Assembly: GCF_038561965.1 (NCBI RefSeq)
Contig: NZ_CP139348.1
Span: forward strand, 310,001-374,000
Length of the DNA stretch: 64,000 nt
Source of the DNA: Stutzerimonas stutzeri
GTDB taxonomy: Bacteria > Pseudomonadota > Gammaproteobacteria > Pseudomonadales > Pseudomonadaceae
Direction: 5' to 3'
Shown here: in pieces, positions 1 through 7,818 of the stretch
Layout of the letters: each line of letters starts with the position of its first letter
Numbering within the stretch: position 1 is the first letter of the stretch
Translations under genes and position numbers: made by a program
Notes under the pieces: generated by a model
The model's input: the letters and a program-made list of their open reading frames with translations, nothing else
What the model was told of the DNA's origin: nothing
Databases searched by the model: none

Positions 1-246
1 GAGCTCAAGTCGCTGATGAAGCGCTCCACCGAGCTGGGCATGCAGACCTTCGATCAGGCGCTGTACAACCTCTACGTGCAGGGCGAGATCACCTACGAAG
101 ATGCGTTGCTGCACGCCGACTCAGCCAACGACCTGCGCCTGCTGATCAAGCTGGGTTCGGAAACCGATGGCGAGCATCTGACTAGTGTGTCGCAAGGCCT
201 GAGCCTTGAAGTCAGTGACGAAGACCCGGGGCGCAGTTTCCGTTAA
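1..246 (+). CDS. pilU: Type IV pilus retraction ATPase PilU, C-terminal end (partial)
   Basis: The reading frame is open from the first base and ends at TAA, giving the last 81 residues of a protein that begins outside the window. The visible part, with ELKSLMKRSTELGMQTFDQA and a tail about one-third acidic or polar, resembles the C-terminal end of PilT/PilU hexameric ATPases. PilU is a cytoplasmic accessory ATPase that works with PilT in retracting type IV pili. The Walker motifs are not in the window. The identification as PilU rather than PilT rests on the extended C-terminus and on location near pyr and pil-chp genes, as in PAO1. The stop codon overlaps the stop of the converging DUF4130 gene in a shared TTAA. 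Confidence 0.85.
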   Translation, partial: ELKSLMKRSTELGMQTFDQALYNLYVQGEITYEDALLHADSANDLRLLIKLGSETDGEHLTSVSQGLSLEVSDEDPGRSFR

Positions 247-1079
247 TCGCCCTGTTCTGCCGTTCGGCCGATGCGCTTCCCGCTTCTGGCGGCGACGCGC
301 TCGGCCTGGCCGTCACGCTGCGCGCCAGCCCGCGCACGGCTCATCAGTTGGGGAATCAGCATGCCCTCAGGCAAGTTCTTCCAGAAGCGCACGGGCAAGT
401 TGCTTTCCATAACGCTGCGGTTCAGCCGGGCCGGGTTGAACGTGCTTTCGTAATACGCCTTCCATAGTTCACCGCCAGGGTCCGCCGCGTTCTGCGCCAG
501 CTGCCGCCACTGTGGCGGGCAGGGCTGGGCGTAGTGCATCTGCGCTCCATTCCAGCAGACGCCATCTTCCGGCGTTGCGATCAGCCAGCTGTTCCCGCCC
601 ATCCGTTCGGCGAAATGGCCTGCCGCCCAGGGCAGTATGTCGTGCGCGGGCTCGAACCAGGCGACATGCTGCGGCCCGTCATCGGCTTCGATCGGACTGA
701 AGCGCAGAAAGGCATGTAGATGATGGGCCTCACGACGTACTGCCTTGATTCGACCATGCAGCTCGCTGCCGTCGACGTCGCCGACCATTCTTGCGCTCGA
801 ATCGCCCTGGTTAACGCGCCAGAGCACGCGATACAGCAGGCCCCAGCGATGTTCGACGCGGCAGCGCGCCGCCATCTCCAGTTCGTCCAGCAGCTGTCTG
901 GGTACACAAATCCGTTCTCCGCTTTGCGCTGGCAACGCATGCGGCGGATCGTCGAAGAGTCCTGCAAACTCATTCCCGACTGCCCAGCTCACCTCATGCG
1001 GCGAGACGTGGCTCTGCAGCAGTGCGCGGGCGCGGTTTCGCCATCCCTGAAAGCTTCCATCGAAGCGCACCGTGACCAT
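243..1079 (-). CDS. DUF4130 protein, putative DNA metabolism protein (TIGR03915 type)
   Basis: This 278-residue protein has the conserved blocks I associate with DUF4130/TIGR03915: AHHLHAFLRFS, WFEPAHDILPWAAGHFAERM, then LWKAYYESTFNPARLN and MPVRFWKNLPEG-like residues near the C-terminus. Its biochemical role is unknown. In some bacteria the domain is fused to a uracil-DNA-glycosylase-family domain, which points to DNA repair. The ATG at 1079 overlaps the stop of the upstream radical SAM gene in an ATGA, so the two are translationally coupled. An upstream start at 1142 is possible but would lie entirely inside the partner gene. No membrane segment or signal peptide is seen. Both genes would be driven from the promoter carrying the LexA box at 2305-2324. 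Confidence 0.85.
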   Translation of the reverse strand: MVTVRFDGSFQGWRNRARALLQSHVSPHEVSWAVGNEFAGLFDDPPHALPAQSGERICVPRQLLDELEMAARCRVEHRWGLLYRVLWRVNQGDSSARMVGDVDGSELHGRIKAVRREAHHLHAFLRFSPIEADDGPQHVAWFEPAHDILPWAAGHFAERMGGNSWLIATPEDGVCWNGAQMHYAQPCPPQWRQLAQNAADPGGELWKAYYESTFNPARLNRSVMESNLPVRFWKNLPEGMLIPQLMSRARAGAQRDGQAERVAARSGKRIGRTAEQGD

Positions 1080-2290
1080 CACCAGAGTGCCAGCTGCGCA
1101 GGGGTGTCGCGTAGCTGCTGATGCAGCATGGCTGACTCGCACCCTGCCAGGCTTGGCCGGTAATCCTGGGTGATGACGAAGGGCTTGGCTTTCTCCAGGG
1201 AGCAGCGCAGGCGAGTCAGATCCTCGAAGCGGATGCGCTTCTGTCGGCGCAGATCGACCAGGCGTTTAGCGCTGAGCATGCCGATACCGGGTATGCGCGC
1301 AATCATCATCGGTTCGGCACGGTTGAGGTCCACCGGGAACTGGTCGCGGTGCGCCAGCGCCCAGGCGAGTTTCGGATCGATATCCAGCGCGAGATTACCC
1401 GGCCCGCTGAGCAGTTCGCCGGCCTGGAAGCCATAGCCACGCATGAGGAAGTCGGCCTGATACAGCCGGTGCTCACGCATCAGTGGTGGCGCCGCGAAGG
1501 GCACGGTATTGGGGCTATGCGGGATCGGGCTGAAGGCTGAGTAGTAGACCCGGCGCAGCCGATAGCTGCCGTATAAGGATTGAGCAGTATGCAGAATGGT
1601 GCTGTCGTCCGTGTTGTCGGCACCGACGATCATTTGCGTGCTTTGCCCGGCGGGAGCGAAGCGTGGTGCGCGCTTCTCCGCGCTGGCTTCGGTTTCGCCT
1701 TGGTGAATGGTGTGCATGGCCTGCTTGATGGTCACCACCTGCTTTTCCGGCGCCAGGCGGATCAGACTGGCTTCGGTGGGCAGCTCGATGTTCACGCTGA
1801 GGCGGTCGGCATAGCGCCCGGCTTCGGCGATCAGCAGTGGGTCGGCGTCGGGAATGGTCTTGAGGTGGATGTAGCCACGAAACTCGTGTTCCTCACGTAG
1901 CAGCCTGGCTACGCGCACCAGCTGCTCCATGGTGTAGTCCGCCGAGCGGATGATGCCGGAGCTGAGGAACAGGCCGCTGATGCAATTGCGTCGGTAGAAG
2001 TCGAGGGTCAGGCTGACTACCTCTTCCGGCGTGAAGCGCGCCCGCGGCACATCGCTGGAGCGGCGATTGACGCAGTATTGGCAGTCGTACAGGCAGAAGT
2101 TGGTCAGCAGGATCTTCAGCAGCGCCACGCAGCGACCGTCCGGTGTGAAGCTGTGGCAGATGCCCATGCCGTTGGTAGCGCCTAGTCCGCTCTTGCCCTT
2201 CGAACTGCGCTTCGGCGCGCCGCTACTGGCACAGGAGACGTCGTACTTGGCGGCGTCGGCGAGCACGCTGAGTTTGTCGATCAATTGCAT
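1079..2290 (-). CDS. Putative DNA modification/repair radical SAM protein (TIGR03916 type)
   Basis: A 403-residue radical SAM protein. The cluster motif is CX3CX2C at C66, C70 and C73, in the context LTNFCLYDCQYCVNR, where it should ligate a [4Fe-4S] cluster that cleaves S-adenosylmethionine. Near residues 325-355 there is a helix-hairpin-helix (ARIPGIGMLSAKRLVDLRR), a DNA-binding element unusual in radical SAM enzymes and the reason the family is suspected to act on DNA. The substrate and product are not known. It is the first gene of a two-gene unit with the DUF4130 protein and overlaps it by a nucleotide. The start at 2290 is only 15 bases from a strong LexA-box match, so induction by DNA damage is likely. 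Confidence 0.88.
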   Translation of the reverse strand: MQLIDKLSVLADAAKYDVSCASSGAPKRSSKGKSGLGATNGMGICHSFTPDGRCVALLKILLTNFCLYDCQYCVNRRSSDVPRARFTPEEVVSLTLDFYRRNCISGLFLSSGIIRSADYTMEQLVRVARLLREEHEFRGYIHLKTIPDADPLLIAEAGRYADRLSVNIELPTEASLIRLAPEKQVVTIKQAMHTIHQGETEASAEKRAPRFAPAGQSTQMIVGADNTDDSTILHTAQSLYGSYRLRRVYYSAFSPIPHSPNTVPFAAPPLMREHRLYQADFLMRGYGFQAGELLSGPGNLALDIDPKLAWALAHRDQFPVDLNRAEPMMIARIPGIGMLSAKRLVDLRRQKRIRFEDLTRLRCSLEKAKPFVITQDYRPSLAGCESAMLHQQLRDTPAQLALW

Positions 2291-2304
2291 GACGGTGACC
2301 GCTA

Positions 2305-2324
2305 TACTGTTGATATGTACAGTA
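2305..2324 (-). promoter_or_regulatory. LexA (SOS) box upstream of the radical SAM/DUF4130 pair
   Basis: The sequence TACTGTTGATATGTACAGTA has the CTG-N10-CAG core of gamma-proteobacterial LexA boxes plus the flanking TA on both sides. It departs from perfect symmetry only in the centre. It lies 15 bases upstream of the ATG at 2290, where bound LexA would block transcription. It is about 100 bases from the divergent TM2 gene, which it could also influence. The box is read directly from the sequence. LexA binding is inferred from the known consensus. Confidence 0.85.
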
Positions 2325-2423
2325 TCACGGCTGCATATCGCCGCAAGGTCCGTCTGGCGGGGCGGTTCAGGCGCGTTATCGGATAAGCTGGACGTCAGTC
2401 ATCAATTGCACATCGAGGTTCGG

Positions 2424-2819
2424 ATGCAGCAGAACACCCATAGCACGCTGATCGGCTATCTCCTGTGGATATTCGGTTTTCTCGGTTCCCACCGTTTCTA
2501 CTACGGCAAGCCGATCACCGGCACCATCTGGTTCTTCACCCTTGGCCTGTTCTTCATCGGCTGGATCATCGACCTGTTTCTGATTCCATCAATGGATCGT
2601 GAAGCGGACATGCGCTTTCAGCCCGGGCCCATCGACTATACGGTCGGATGGATACTGCTGACCTTTCTCGGGGTGTTCGGTGTGCACCGTATGTATCAGG
2701 GCAAGTGGATCACCGGAATCCTCTACCTATTCACCGGCGGGCTGTTCTTCATCGGTGTGCTCTACGACTTCTGGACGCTGAACTCGCAGATATCCGAGCG
2801 CAATCTTGCTCGGAGCTGA
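2424..2819 (+). CDS. TM2 domain-containing membrane protein
   Basis: The protein is 131 residues if it starts at the ATG at 2424, preceded by GAGG six bases upstream. A longer open frame back to 2031 runs antisense through the radical SAM gene and is not used. It contains two tandem copies of a TM2-like unit: STLIGYLLWIFGFLGSHRFY with GTIWFFTLGLFFIGWIIDL, and YTVGWILLTFLGVFGVHRMY with GILYLFTGGLFFIGVLYDF. Each has two hydrophobic helices joined by a short turn carrying a G-x-HR-[FM]-Y motif. The function of bacterial TM2 proteins is unknown. It is transcribed divergently from the SOS-type pair and converges on pyrC'. Confidence 0.8.
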   Translation: MQQNTHSTLIGYLLWIFGFLGSHRFYYGKPITGTIWFFTLGLFFIGWIIDLFLIPSMDREADMRFQPGPIDYTVGWILLTFLGVFGVHRMYQGKWITGILYLFTGGLFFIGVLYDFWTLNSQISERNLARS

Positions 2820-2895
2820 GTGGGTAGGGAGTGCGCGCGTTGGAAATCTGCCAGGCATGGACGGATCGACGTCCAGCCTGCGCAGATCTGTCGCG

Positions 2896-4170
2896 TCAGC
2901 CTTCGAAACTGATGTGGCCGTCGACGATGGTGTAGCGCACCGAGCCCGGCAGGCAGTGGCCCATAAATGGGCAGTTGCGGCCCTTGGAATACCAGCGCTC
3001 GCCGACCAGAGTCGAGCTGTGCTGGTCGAACAGCACCAGATCCGCCGACTGGCCAGCCTGCAGGCTGTTGCTCGGCAGTCGTAGCGCAGCAGCGGGGCCG
3101 CTGCTCAGGCGTGCCAGCAGCGTCGGCAGATCAAGCAGGCCGTCTTCCACCAATGTCAGTGCCAGTGGCAGCAGTATTTCGGCGCTGCTGATACCCGCTT
3201 CGGTTTCGCCGAATGGCGCCAGTTTGGCATCCGCCTCGTGCGGCTGGTGATGGCTGGAGATCGCCGAGATCACGCCGGCTTTCACCGCCTCGCGCAGGCC
3301 GTCGCGATCCGCTGCGCTGCGCAGGGGTGGCTGCACGTGATACAGACTGGAGAAGCCGTGCAGCGCTTCGTCGGTGAGGATCAGTTGATACATCGCCACG
3401 TCCGCCGTTACCGGCAGGCCGCGGGCCTGTGCCTGGGCGATCATTTCTGCGCCACGGGCGCTGGTCAGCTGGGCGAAGTGCGCACGAACGCCGGATTTTT
3501 CCACCAGCAGCAGATTACGCGCCAGCGCTACGGTCTCTGCGGTTTCCGGAATTCCGGACAGGCCGAGGAAACTGGCGGCGGCGCCCTCGTGGGCAAGTCC
3601 GCCATCGGCCAGGTCGCTGTCCTGCGAGTGGAAGATCACCGTCAGGTCGAAGGTGGCGGCATATTCCAGGGCTCGGCGCAGATTGCGGTTGCTGGCGAAC
3701 TCGGTGAGGCCATTGCCGAAGGCGACGCAGCCGGCCTCGCGCAATGCGACCAGTTCCGACAGCTGCTCGCCGGCCAGATTGCGCGTCAGCGCGCCGATGG
3801 GAAATACCTTGGCGTGGCCTGACTCGCGGGCGCGATCGAGGATCAGCTCGGTGACTGCCGCGGTATCCAGTACCGGGCGCGTCTGTGGCGGGCAGCACAA
3901 GCTGGTGATGCCACCGGCTGCCGCAGCCAGCGTTTCGCTGGCAATGCTGCCCTTGCGGCTGTAGCCGGGCTCGCGCAATGCCACGGCGAGGTCGACCAGT
4001 CCAGGCGCGGCGATCAGCCCCTGCCCATCAATCGTCCGTTGCGCATCGAAGCCGGCCGGTGCCTGGCCGATGGCGGCGATCTTGCTGTGTTGCAGGAAAA
4101 TATCGGCGACTTCGTCACGCCCGCTGGCGGGGTCGATCACGCGCGCGCCGAGGATTCGAATAGCCACCAT
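2896..4170 (-). CDS. pyrC': Non-catalytic dihydroorotase-like subunit PyrC' of aspartate transcarbamoylase
   Basis: This 424-residue amidohydrolase-fold protein resembles dihydroorotase, but the metal-binding H-x-H after the first strand is gone: the segment reads VDLAVALREPG where active enzymes have D-x-H-x-H-x-R-x-P-G. In Pseudomonas such a protein is a structural partner of PyrB in a dodecameric aspartate transcarbamoylase, while a separate pyrC supplies activity. I chose the ATG at 4170, whose first base lies in the TGA stop of pyrB. A GTG one codon earlier (4173) would give a four-base GTGA overlap and is equally possible. Translational coupling to pyrB suits a one-to-one complex. Confidence 0.92.
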   Translation of the reverse strand: MVAIRILGARVIDPASGRDEVADIFLQHSKIAAIGQAPAGFDAQRTIDGQGLIAAPGLVDLAVALREPGYSRKGSIASETLAAAAGGITSLCCPPQTRPVLDTAAVTELILDRARESGHAKVFPIGALTRNLAGEQLSELVALREAGCVAFGNGLTEFASNRNLRRALEYAATFDLTVIFHSQDSDLADGGLAHEGAAASFLGLSGIPETAETVALARNLLLVEKSGVRAHFAQLTSARGAEMIAQAQARGLPVTADVAMYQLILTDEALHGFSSLYHVQPPLRSAADRDGLREAVKAGVISAISSHHQPHEADAKLAPFGETEAGISSAEILLPLALTLVEDGLLDLPTLLARLSSGPAAALRLPSNSLQAGQSADLVLFDQHSSTLVGERWYSKGRNCPFMGHCLPGSVRYTIVDGHISFEG

Positions 4171-5186
4171 CACTGCTGCTCCTCGGATACGGATTCGGAA
4201 TCGATCTGGCGCTGCGCGGTCTGGCCGCTCATTGCCATCGACAGCACGGCCATGCGGATGGCGATGCCGTAGGTGACCTGGTTGAGGATCACCGATTGCG
4301 GGCCATCCGCCACGGCAGATTCGATCTCCACGCCGCGGTTGATCGGGCCAGGGTGCATGACGATGGCGTCCGGTTTGGCCAACGCCAGGCGCTGGGTGGT
4401 CAGGCCGTACAGTCGGTAGAACTCGCCCTCGCTGGGCAGCAGGCCGCCCTGCATGCGCTCGCGCTGCAGGCGCAGCATGATCACCACGTCGACGTCACGC
4501 AGGCCTTCGTTCATGTCGGTGAAAACGCGCACACCGTACTGCTCGATGCCCTCGGGTAGCAGGGTTTTCGGTGCGATGACGCGGATATCCGGGCAGCCTA
4601 GTGTCTTCAGCGCCAGCATGTTCGAGCGCGCCACGCGCGAGTGCAGGATGTCGCCGACGATGGCGACTGAGAGGTTTTCGAAGCTGCCTTTGTGCCGGCG
4701 GATGGTGAGCATGTCGAGCATGCCCTGGGTCGGGTGCGCATGGCGCCCGTCGCCACCATTGATGACCGCAACCTGCGGGCTGACATGCTCGGCAATGAAA
4801 TGCGCGGCACCGGAGTCGGCGTGGCGCACCACGAACATGTCCGCGGCCATGGCTTCCAGATTGCGCAGGGTATCGGTCAGGGTCTCGCCCTTGCTGGTGG
4901 AGGAAGTCGAGACGTTCAGCGTGATCACGTCTGCCGACAACCGCTGCGCCGCCAGTTCGAAGGTCGTGCGGGTGCGCGTCGAGTTCTCGAAGAACACGTT
5001 GCAGACTGTCTTGCCGCGCAACAGCGGTACCTTCTTCACGGCCCGAGCGCCGACCTCGAGGAAGGAGTCGGCAGTGTCGAGAATCTCGGTGAGCAGCTCG
5101 CGGGGCAGGCCGTCGAGGGAGAGGAAATGGCGCAGCTGGCCTTGGTCGTTCAGCTGTAGCGGGCGCTTGGCGTCGGTGGGCGTCAT
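4170..5186 (-). CDS. pyrB: Aspartate carbamoyltransferase catalytic subunit PyrB
   Basis: A 338-residue enzyme that joins carbamoyl phosphate and aspartate in pyrimidine synthesis. Visible motifs are the carbamoyl-phosphate site FFENSTRTRTTFELAAQRL, HPTQGMLDM, and HPGPINRGVE near the C-terminus. The N-terminal extension of about 20 residues before the catalytic core is typical of Pseudomonas PyrB, in which it carries the nucleotide effector site. It lies 58 bases downstream of pyrR and overlaps pyrC'. The order pyrR-pyrB-pyrC' is that of P. aeruginosa and P. putida. No separate pyrI regulatory subunit is present, as expected for this class. Confidence 0.97.
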   Translation of the reverse strand: MTPTDAKRPLQLNDQGQLRHFLSLDGLPRELLTEILDTADSFLEVGARAVKKVPLLRGKTVCNVFFENSTRTRTTFELAAQRLSADVITLNVSTSSTSKGETLTDTLRNLEAMAADMFVVRHADSGAAHFIAEHVSPQVAVINGGDGRHAHPTQGMLDMLTIRRHKGSFENLSVAIVGDILHSRVARSNMLALKTLGCPDIRVIAPKTLLPEGIEQYGVRVFTDMNEGLRDVDVVIMLRLQRERMQGGLLPSEGEFYRLYGLTTQRLALAKPDAIVMHPGPINRGVEIESAVADGPQSVILNQVTYGIAIRMAVLSMAMSGQTAQRQIDSESVSEEQQ

Positions 5187-5244
5187 CGCAGGATCTCGGT
5201 TGGCGGCTGGAGATGGGCTGTAGGTGCGGAAGTTACCGGCTCGT

Positions 5245-5757
5245 TCAGGAGGGGCTGGTTTCCATCTGTTGCTCGAGGGCCAATGGCTCCGGCCCGATCA
5301 GCTTGATGCGCTGCTCCGGCGCCAGCGACAGGGTGGCGCCGACCACGTCGGGACGAATCGGCAGCTCGCGGGCGTTCAGGTCGAGCAGGCAGACCAATGT
5401 CACGCTGGCGGGGCGGCCGTAATCGAACAGCTCGTTGAGTGCCGCGCGGATGGTGCGGCCAGTCATCAGCACGTCGTCGATCAGCACCAGGTGTTGCCCT
5501 TCGACTTCGAAAGGCAACTCCGATGGCTGCACCTGAGGATGCAAACCCCTCTGGGTGAAATCATCGCGATAGAAGGACACGTCGAGGATGCCGAGCGGTT
5601 CGTTCTGCGCTCGCGCTGCTAGGATCGCCTGGGCGACCCAGACGCCGCCGGTGCGAATGCCGATGAAGCGTGGCTCCTGGATGTCACGGTCGCTCAGGTG
5701 CTGCTTCAGTGCGGCGACCATCTCGGGCAACAGCTGTTCGGGGTTAGGCAGGATCAT
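5245..5757 (-). CDS. pyrR: PyrR, bifunctional pyr regulator / uracil phosphoribosyltransferase
   Basis: A 170-residue type I phosphoribosyltransferase with the PRPP-binding loop VLIDDVLMTGRTIRAAL and the N-terminal IGIRTGGVWVA block. In Gram-positive bacteria PyrR binds pyr mRNA and causes attenuation. In pseudomonads it sits at the head of pyrB-pyrC', and its regulatory role is less settled. I see no clear pyr anti-terminator or terminator in the 58 bases between this gene and pyrB. It begins 21 bases after the ruvX stop and is transcribed in the same direction, so it may be part of an algH-ruvX-pyrR-pyrB-pyrC' transcript. Confidence 0.95.
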   Translation of the reverse strand: MILPNPEQLLPEMVAALKQHLSDRDIQEPRFIGIRTGGVWVAQAILAARAQNEPLGILDVSFYRDDFTQRGLHPQVQPSELPFEVEGQHLVLIDDVLMTGRTIRAALNELFDYGRPASVTLVCLLDLNARELPIRPDVVGATLSLAPEQRIKLIGPEPLALEQQMETSPS

Positions 5758-5778
5758 GGGATCTCCTTCAAGTCCGGA

Positions 5779-6207
5779 TCAGGCGGCGGGGTGATCGCTC
5801 AGCCAGCCTTCCAGTAATAGTGCTGCGGCCAGAGCGTCCACCGGGCGGTCGCGGTAGCCGCCGTGCTGCCCCTGGCGCAGACGCTCGCCTTTGGCTTCGA
5901 ACGTGGTCAGGCGTTCATCGTGGGTATGTACCGGCAGGTTAAAGCGGCCATGGAGTCGGCGCGCAAACTTCTCCGCCCGGGCACTCATGTCGCTTGGCGT
6001 GCCATCCATATTCAGCGGCAGGCCGACGACCAGCGCATCCGGCTGCCATTCGCGCATCAGCGCTTCGATCTGTTGCCAGTCCGGCACGCCGTTCTGCGCC
6101 TTGAGTACGCAGAGTTCGCGGGCTTGTCCGGTAATCACTTGGCCGACGGCGACACCGATCTGTTTGGTGCCGTAGTCGAAGCCAAGCAGCAGCCTGAGTG
6201 TGCTCAT
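5779..6207 (-). CDS. ruvX: Holliday junction resolvase-like protein RuvX/YqgF
   Basis: The protein is 142 residues from the ATG at 6207, which overlaps the TGA of the upstream algH gene (ATGA). A longer open frame exists upstream but lies within algH. The RNase H-like fold is shown by LLLGFDYGTKQIGVAVG at the N-terminus, the LVVGLPLNMDGTPS block, and THDERLTTFEA followed by DALAAALLLEGWL. The acidic residues D10-type, E-type in DERLT and D in DALAA are present. The family acts on structured nucleic acid, with evidence elsewhere for pre-16S rRNA 5' processing. The pairing with algH/yqgE is widely conserved. Confidence 0.95.
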   Translation of the reverse strand: MSTLRLLLGFDYGTKQIGVAVGQVITGQARELCVLKAQNGVPDWQQIEALMREWQPDALVVGLPLNMDGTPSDMSARAEKFARRLHGRFNLPVHTHDERLTTFEAKGERLRQGQHGGYRDRPVDALAAALLLEGWLSDHPAA

Positions 6208-6773
6208 GCGTGGCCAACCTGGGTGCTGAGCAGGCGCAGGTCGACGCCCAGCGATGCGGCGGCTGCGTTCAGGCGCTGGTCGTAGGGCAGATCGAAGAGG
6301 ATCTCCGGGCTCGCCGGGCAACTGAGCCAGGCGTTGTCGGCCAGTTCGGCCTCCAATTGCCCTGCTTCCCAGCCAGCGTAGCCCAAGGCAATGAAGTGTC
6401 GGGCAGGGCCTTGTCCGTCGGCGATGGCGAACAAGACATCCTGGGATGTGGACATGCCCAGTGGGCCGAGCGACAGCGTGGCTTGAAACTGCTGGTCGGG
6501 GGAATGAAGGACGAAGCCGCGGTCGGTCTGCACCGGGCCGCCGGAAAATATCGGCAGGCTCTGACAAAGCGATGGAATCGGTTCGCCCGGGCGCAGCTGT
6601 TCCAGCACATCGGCCAGGCTCAGGCCGTTCGGGCGATTGATGATCAGGCCCATGGCGCCTTCTGCGCCGTGCTCGATCAGATAGATCAGCGTGTGGGCAA
6701 AGTTCGGGTCGGCCATCTGGGGCATGGCGATCAGAAAGTGATGCTTAAGGTAGCTGGGCACGGTGCTTTTCAT
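6204..6773 (-). CDS. algH: YqgE/AlgH family protein
   Basis: A 189-residue member of the UPF0301/DUF179 family. The signature blocks are LKHHFLIAMPQMADPNFAHT, GAMGLIINRP, and GGPVQTDRGFVLHSP, with GYAGWEAGQLEAELADNAWL later. In P. aeruginosa the gene is called algH because mutation lowered alginate production, but the molecular function is not established. Structures show a flavin-reductase-like fold without an obvious active site. It heads the overlapping algH-ruvX pair. The start at 6773 lies 64 bases from the tonB3 stop at 6838, and both are transcribed leftward. Confidence 0.93.
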   Translation of the reverse strand: MKSTVPSYLKHHFLIAMPQMADPNFAHTLIYLIEHGAEGAMGLIINRPNGLSLADVLEQLRPGEPIPSLCQSLPIFSGGPVQTDRGFVLHSPDQQFQATLSLGPLGMSTSQDVLFAIADGQGPARHFIALGYAGWEAGQLEAELADNAWLSCPASPEILFDLPYDQRLNAAAASLGVDLRLLSTQVGHA

Positions 6774-6837
6774 GCGCGCTAGCTTAAGCGTTGCACTGCT
6801 TTCCGGCTACAGGTGCGACGGTTGGTCCAGCTATGGG

Positions 6838-7731
6838 TCAGCGGCTGGAAAGCTTGTCACCACGTTCGAAGCGCCAGGTGCGAATGATCTCGACCTGATC
6901 GAACTTCTGCGCCAGTTCCCCGCTGAATGGTGCGAAGGGTGCGGCCAGGCGCACGATGCGCAGCGCGGCTTCGTCGAGTACCGGTTGGCCGGAGGACTCG
7001 ATCACACGTAACTCTTGTACGGTGCCGTCGCGGTTGATGGTTACCAGCATGCGCAGGCTCCCGTATATCTGCTGGCGACGCGCTTCGTCCGGGTAGTTCA
7101 GGTTGCCGATGCGCTCGACCTTCTTGCGCCACTCGTCGCGATACCAGGCGCTGATGTCGCGCATGGTGGCGGCGCTGTTCTGACGGCTGACCCTGGGGCG
7201 TTTGGCGTAGCGCTCGACTTCTTGTGCCAACTCAGCTTCCAAGCTGGCGATTTCGGCGCTCAGCTGAGCGCTGTCGAACGCTGGAGCGGGTTGCGGTTCG
7301 GGCTGCGGCTGGGTCTGCTGCTTGACATCGGCCTTGTCCGGTTGCGGGCTGCGAGTGGTTACGACAGTCTTTGCCGGCTCTTGTCGAGTGCTGCGGGGCG
7401 GAGCTGCGGGCGGGGTTACCTTGCGCACCTCGGTGTCCTGGAACGGTGCCAATTCGGTCGTCTTCGGCGATGCCTTGTGTTCCAGCGTGCCGCTGCCCTG
7501 TTGGTTGTCCTGGGCGAGGAAGTCGGCTTCCTTGGGTTTCTCCTCGCTCTTGAACGTCGACAGGGTGATTTCCAGTGTCTTGCTGATCTGTTTCGGTTCG
7601 GACAGCGTGAAGCCCAGGCCGAGAATCAGGGCCAGGTGCAATGCAGTGGCCAGAAAAAGCGTGAAGCCGAGCCTGTCCGCCGGGCGGACTCGGGTGGTTT
7701 CAGGCGCGGTTTGGCGGGTAGCGGCGTTCAT
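6838..7731 (-). CDS. tonB3: TonB family protein, TonB3 type
   Basis: The protein is 297 residues starting at the ATG at 7731. After about 25 residues there is one signal-anchor helix (FTLFLATALHLALILGLGFTL), then a long Pro/Gln/Lys-rich periplasmic region (for example TQPQPEPQPAPA), a short coiled-coil-like stretch (AEIASLEAELAQEVERYAKR), and a C-terminal TonB domain (YPDEARRQQIYGSLRMLV through TWRFERGD). TonB proteins transmit proton-motive force to outer-membrane receptors. The homologue next to gshB and pilG in P. aeruginosa is needed for twitching motility. Position here is identical, so the same role is inferred. No exbB/exbD genes are adjacent. Confidence 0.9.
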   Translation of the reverse strand: MNAATRQTAPETTRVRPADRLGFTLFLATALHLALILGLGFTLSEPKQISKTLEITLSTFKSEEKPKEADFLAQDNQQGSGTLEHKASPKTTELAPFQDTEVRKVTPPAAPPRSTRQEPAKTVVTTRSPQPDKADVKQQTQPQPEPQPAPAFDSAQLSAEIASLEAELAQEVERYAKRPRVSRQNSAATMRDISAWYRDEWRKKVERIGNLNYPDEARRQQIYGSLRMLVTINRDGTVQELRVIESSGQPVLDEAALRIVRLAAPFAPFSGELAQKFDQVEIIRTWRFERGDKLSSR

Positions 7732-7770
7732 CGCAGGTCGGGTCGGCTCGAAGTGCCGCGCAGTCTGCCG

Positions 7771-7807
7771 GCTTTGAGCTCGGAGTCGCAAGCTCCAAGC
7801 TCAAAGC
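7771..7807. repeat. Strong intergenic hairpin between gshB and tonB3
   Basis: A 10-bp perfect arm, GCTTTGAGCT (7771-7780), pairs with AGCTCAAAGC (7798-7807). After one mismatch, GGAG/CTCC extend the stem, leaving a loop of about seven bases. It is AGCT-rich, and a related stretch (AAGCTTGCAGCTTGG) continues to 7835 at the end of gshB. There is no T-run on either strand, so it is more likely a repeated intergenic element or mRNA-stabilising stem than an intrinsic terminator. It lies between two genes transcribed leftward. Confidence 0.6.
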
Positions 7808-7818
7808 TGTTAGCTGGT

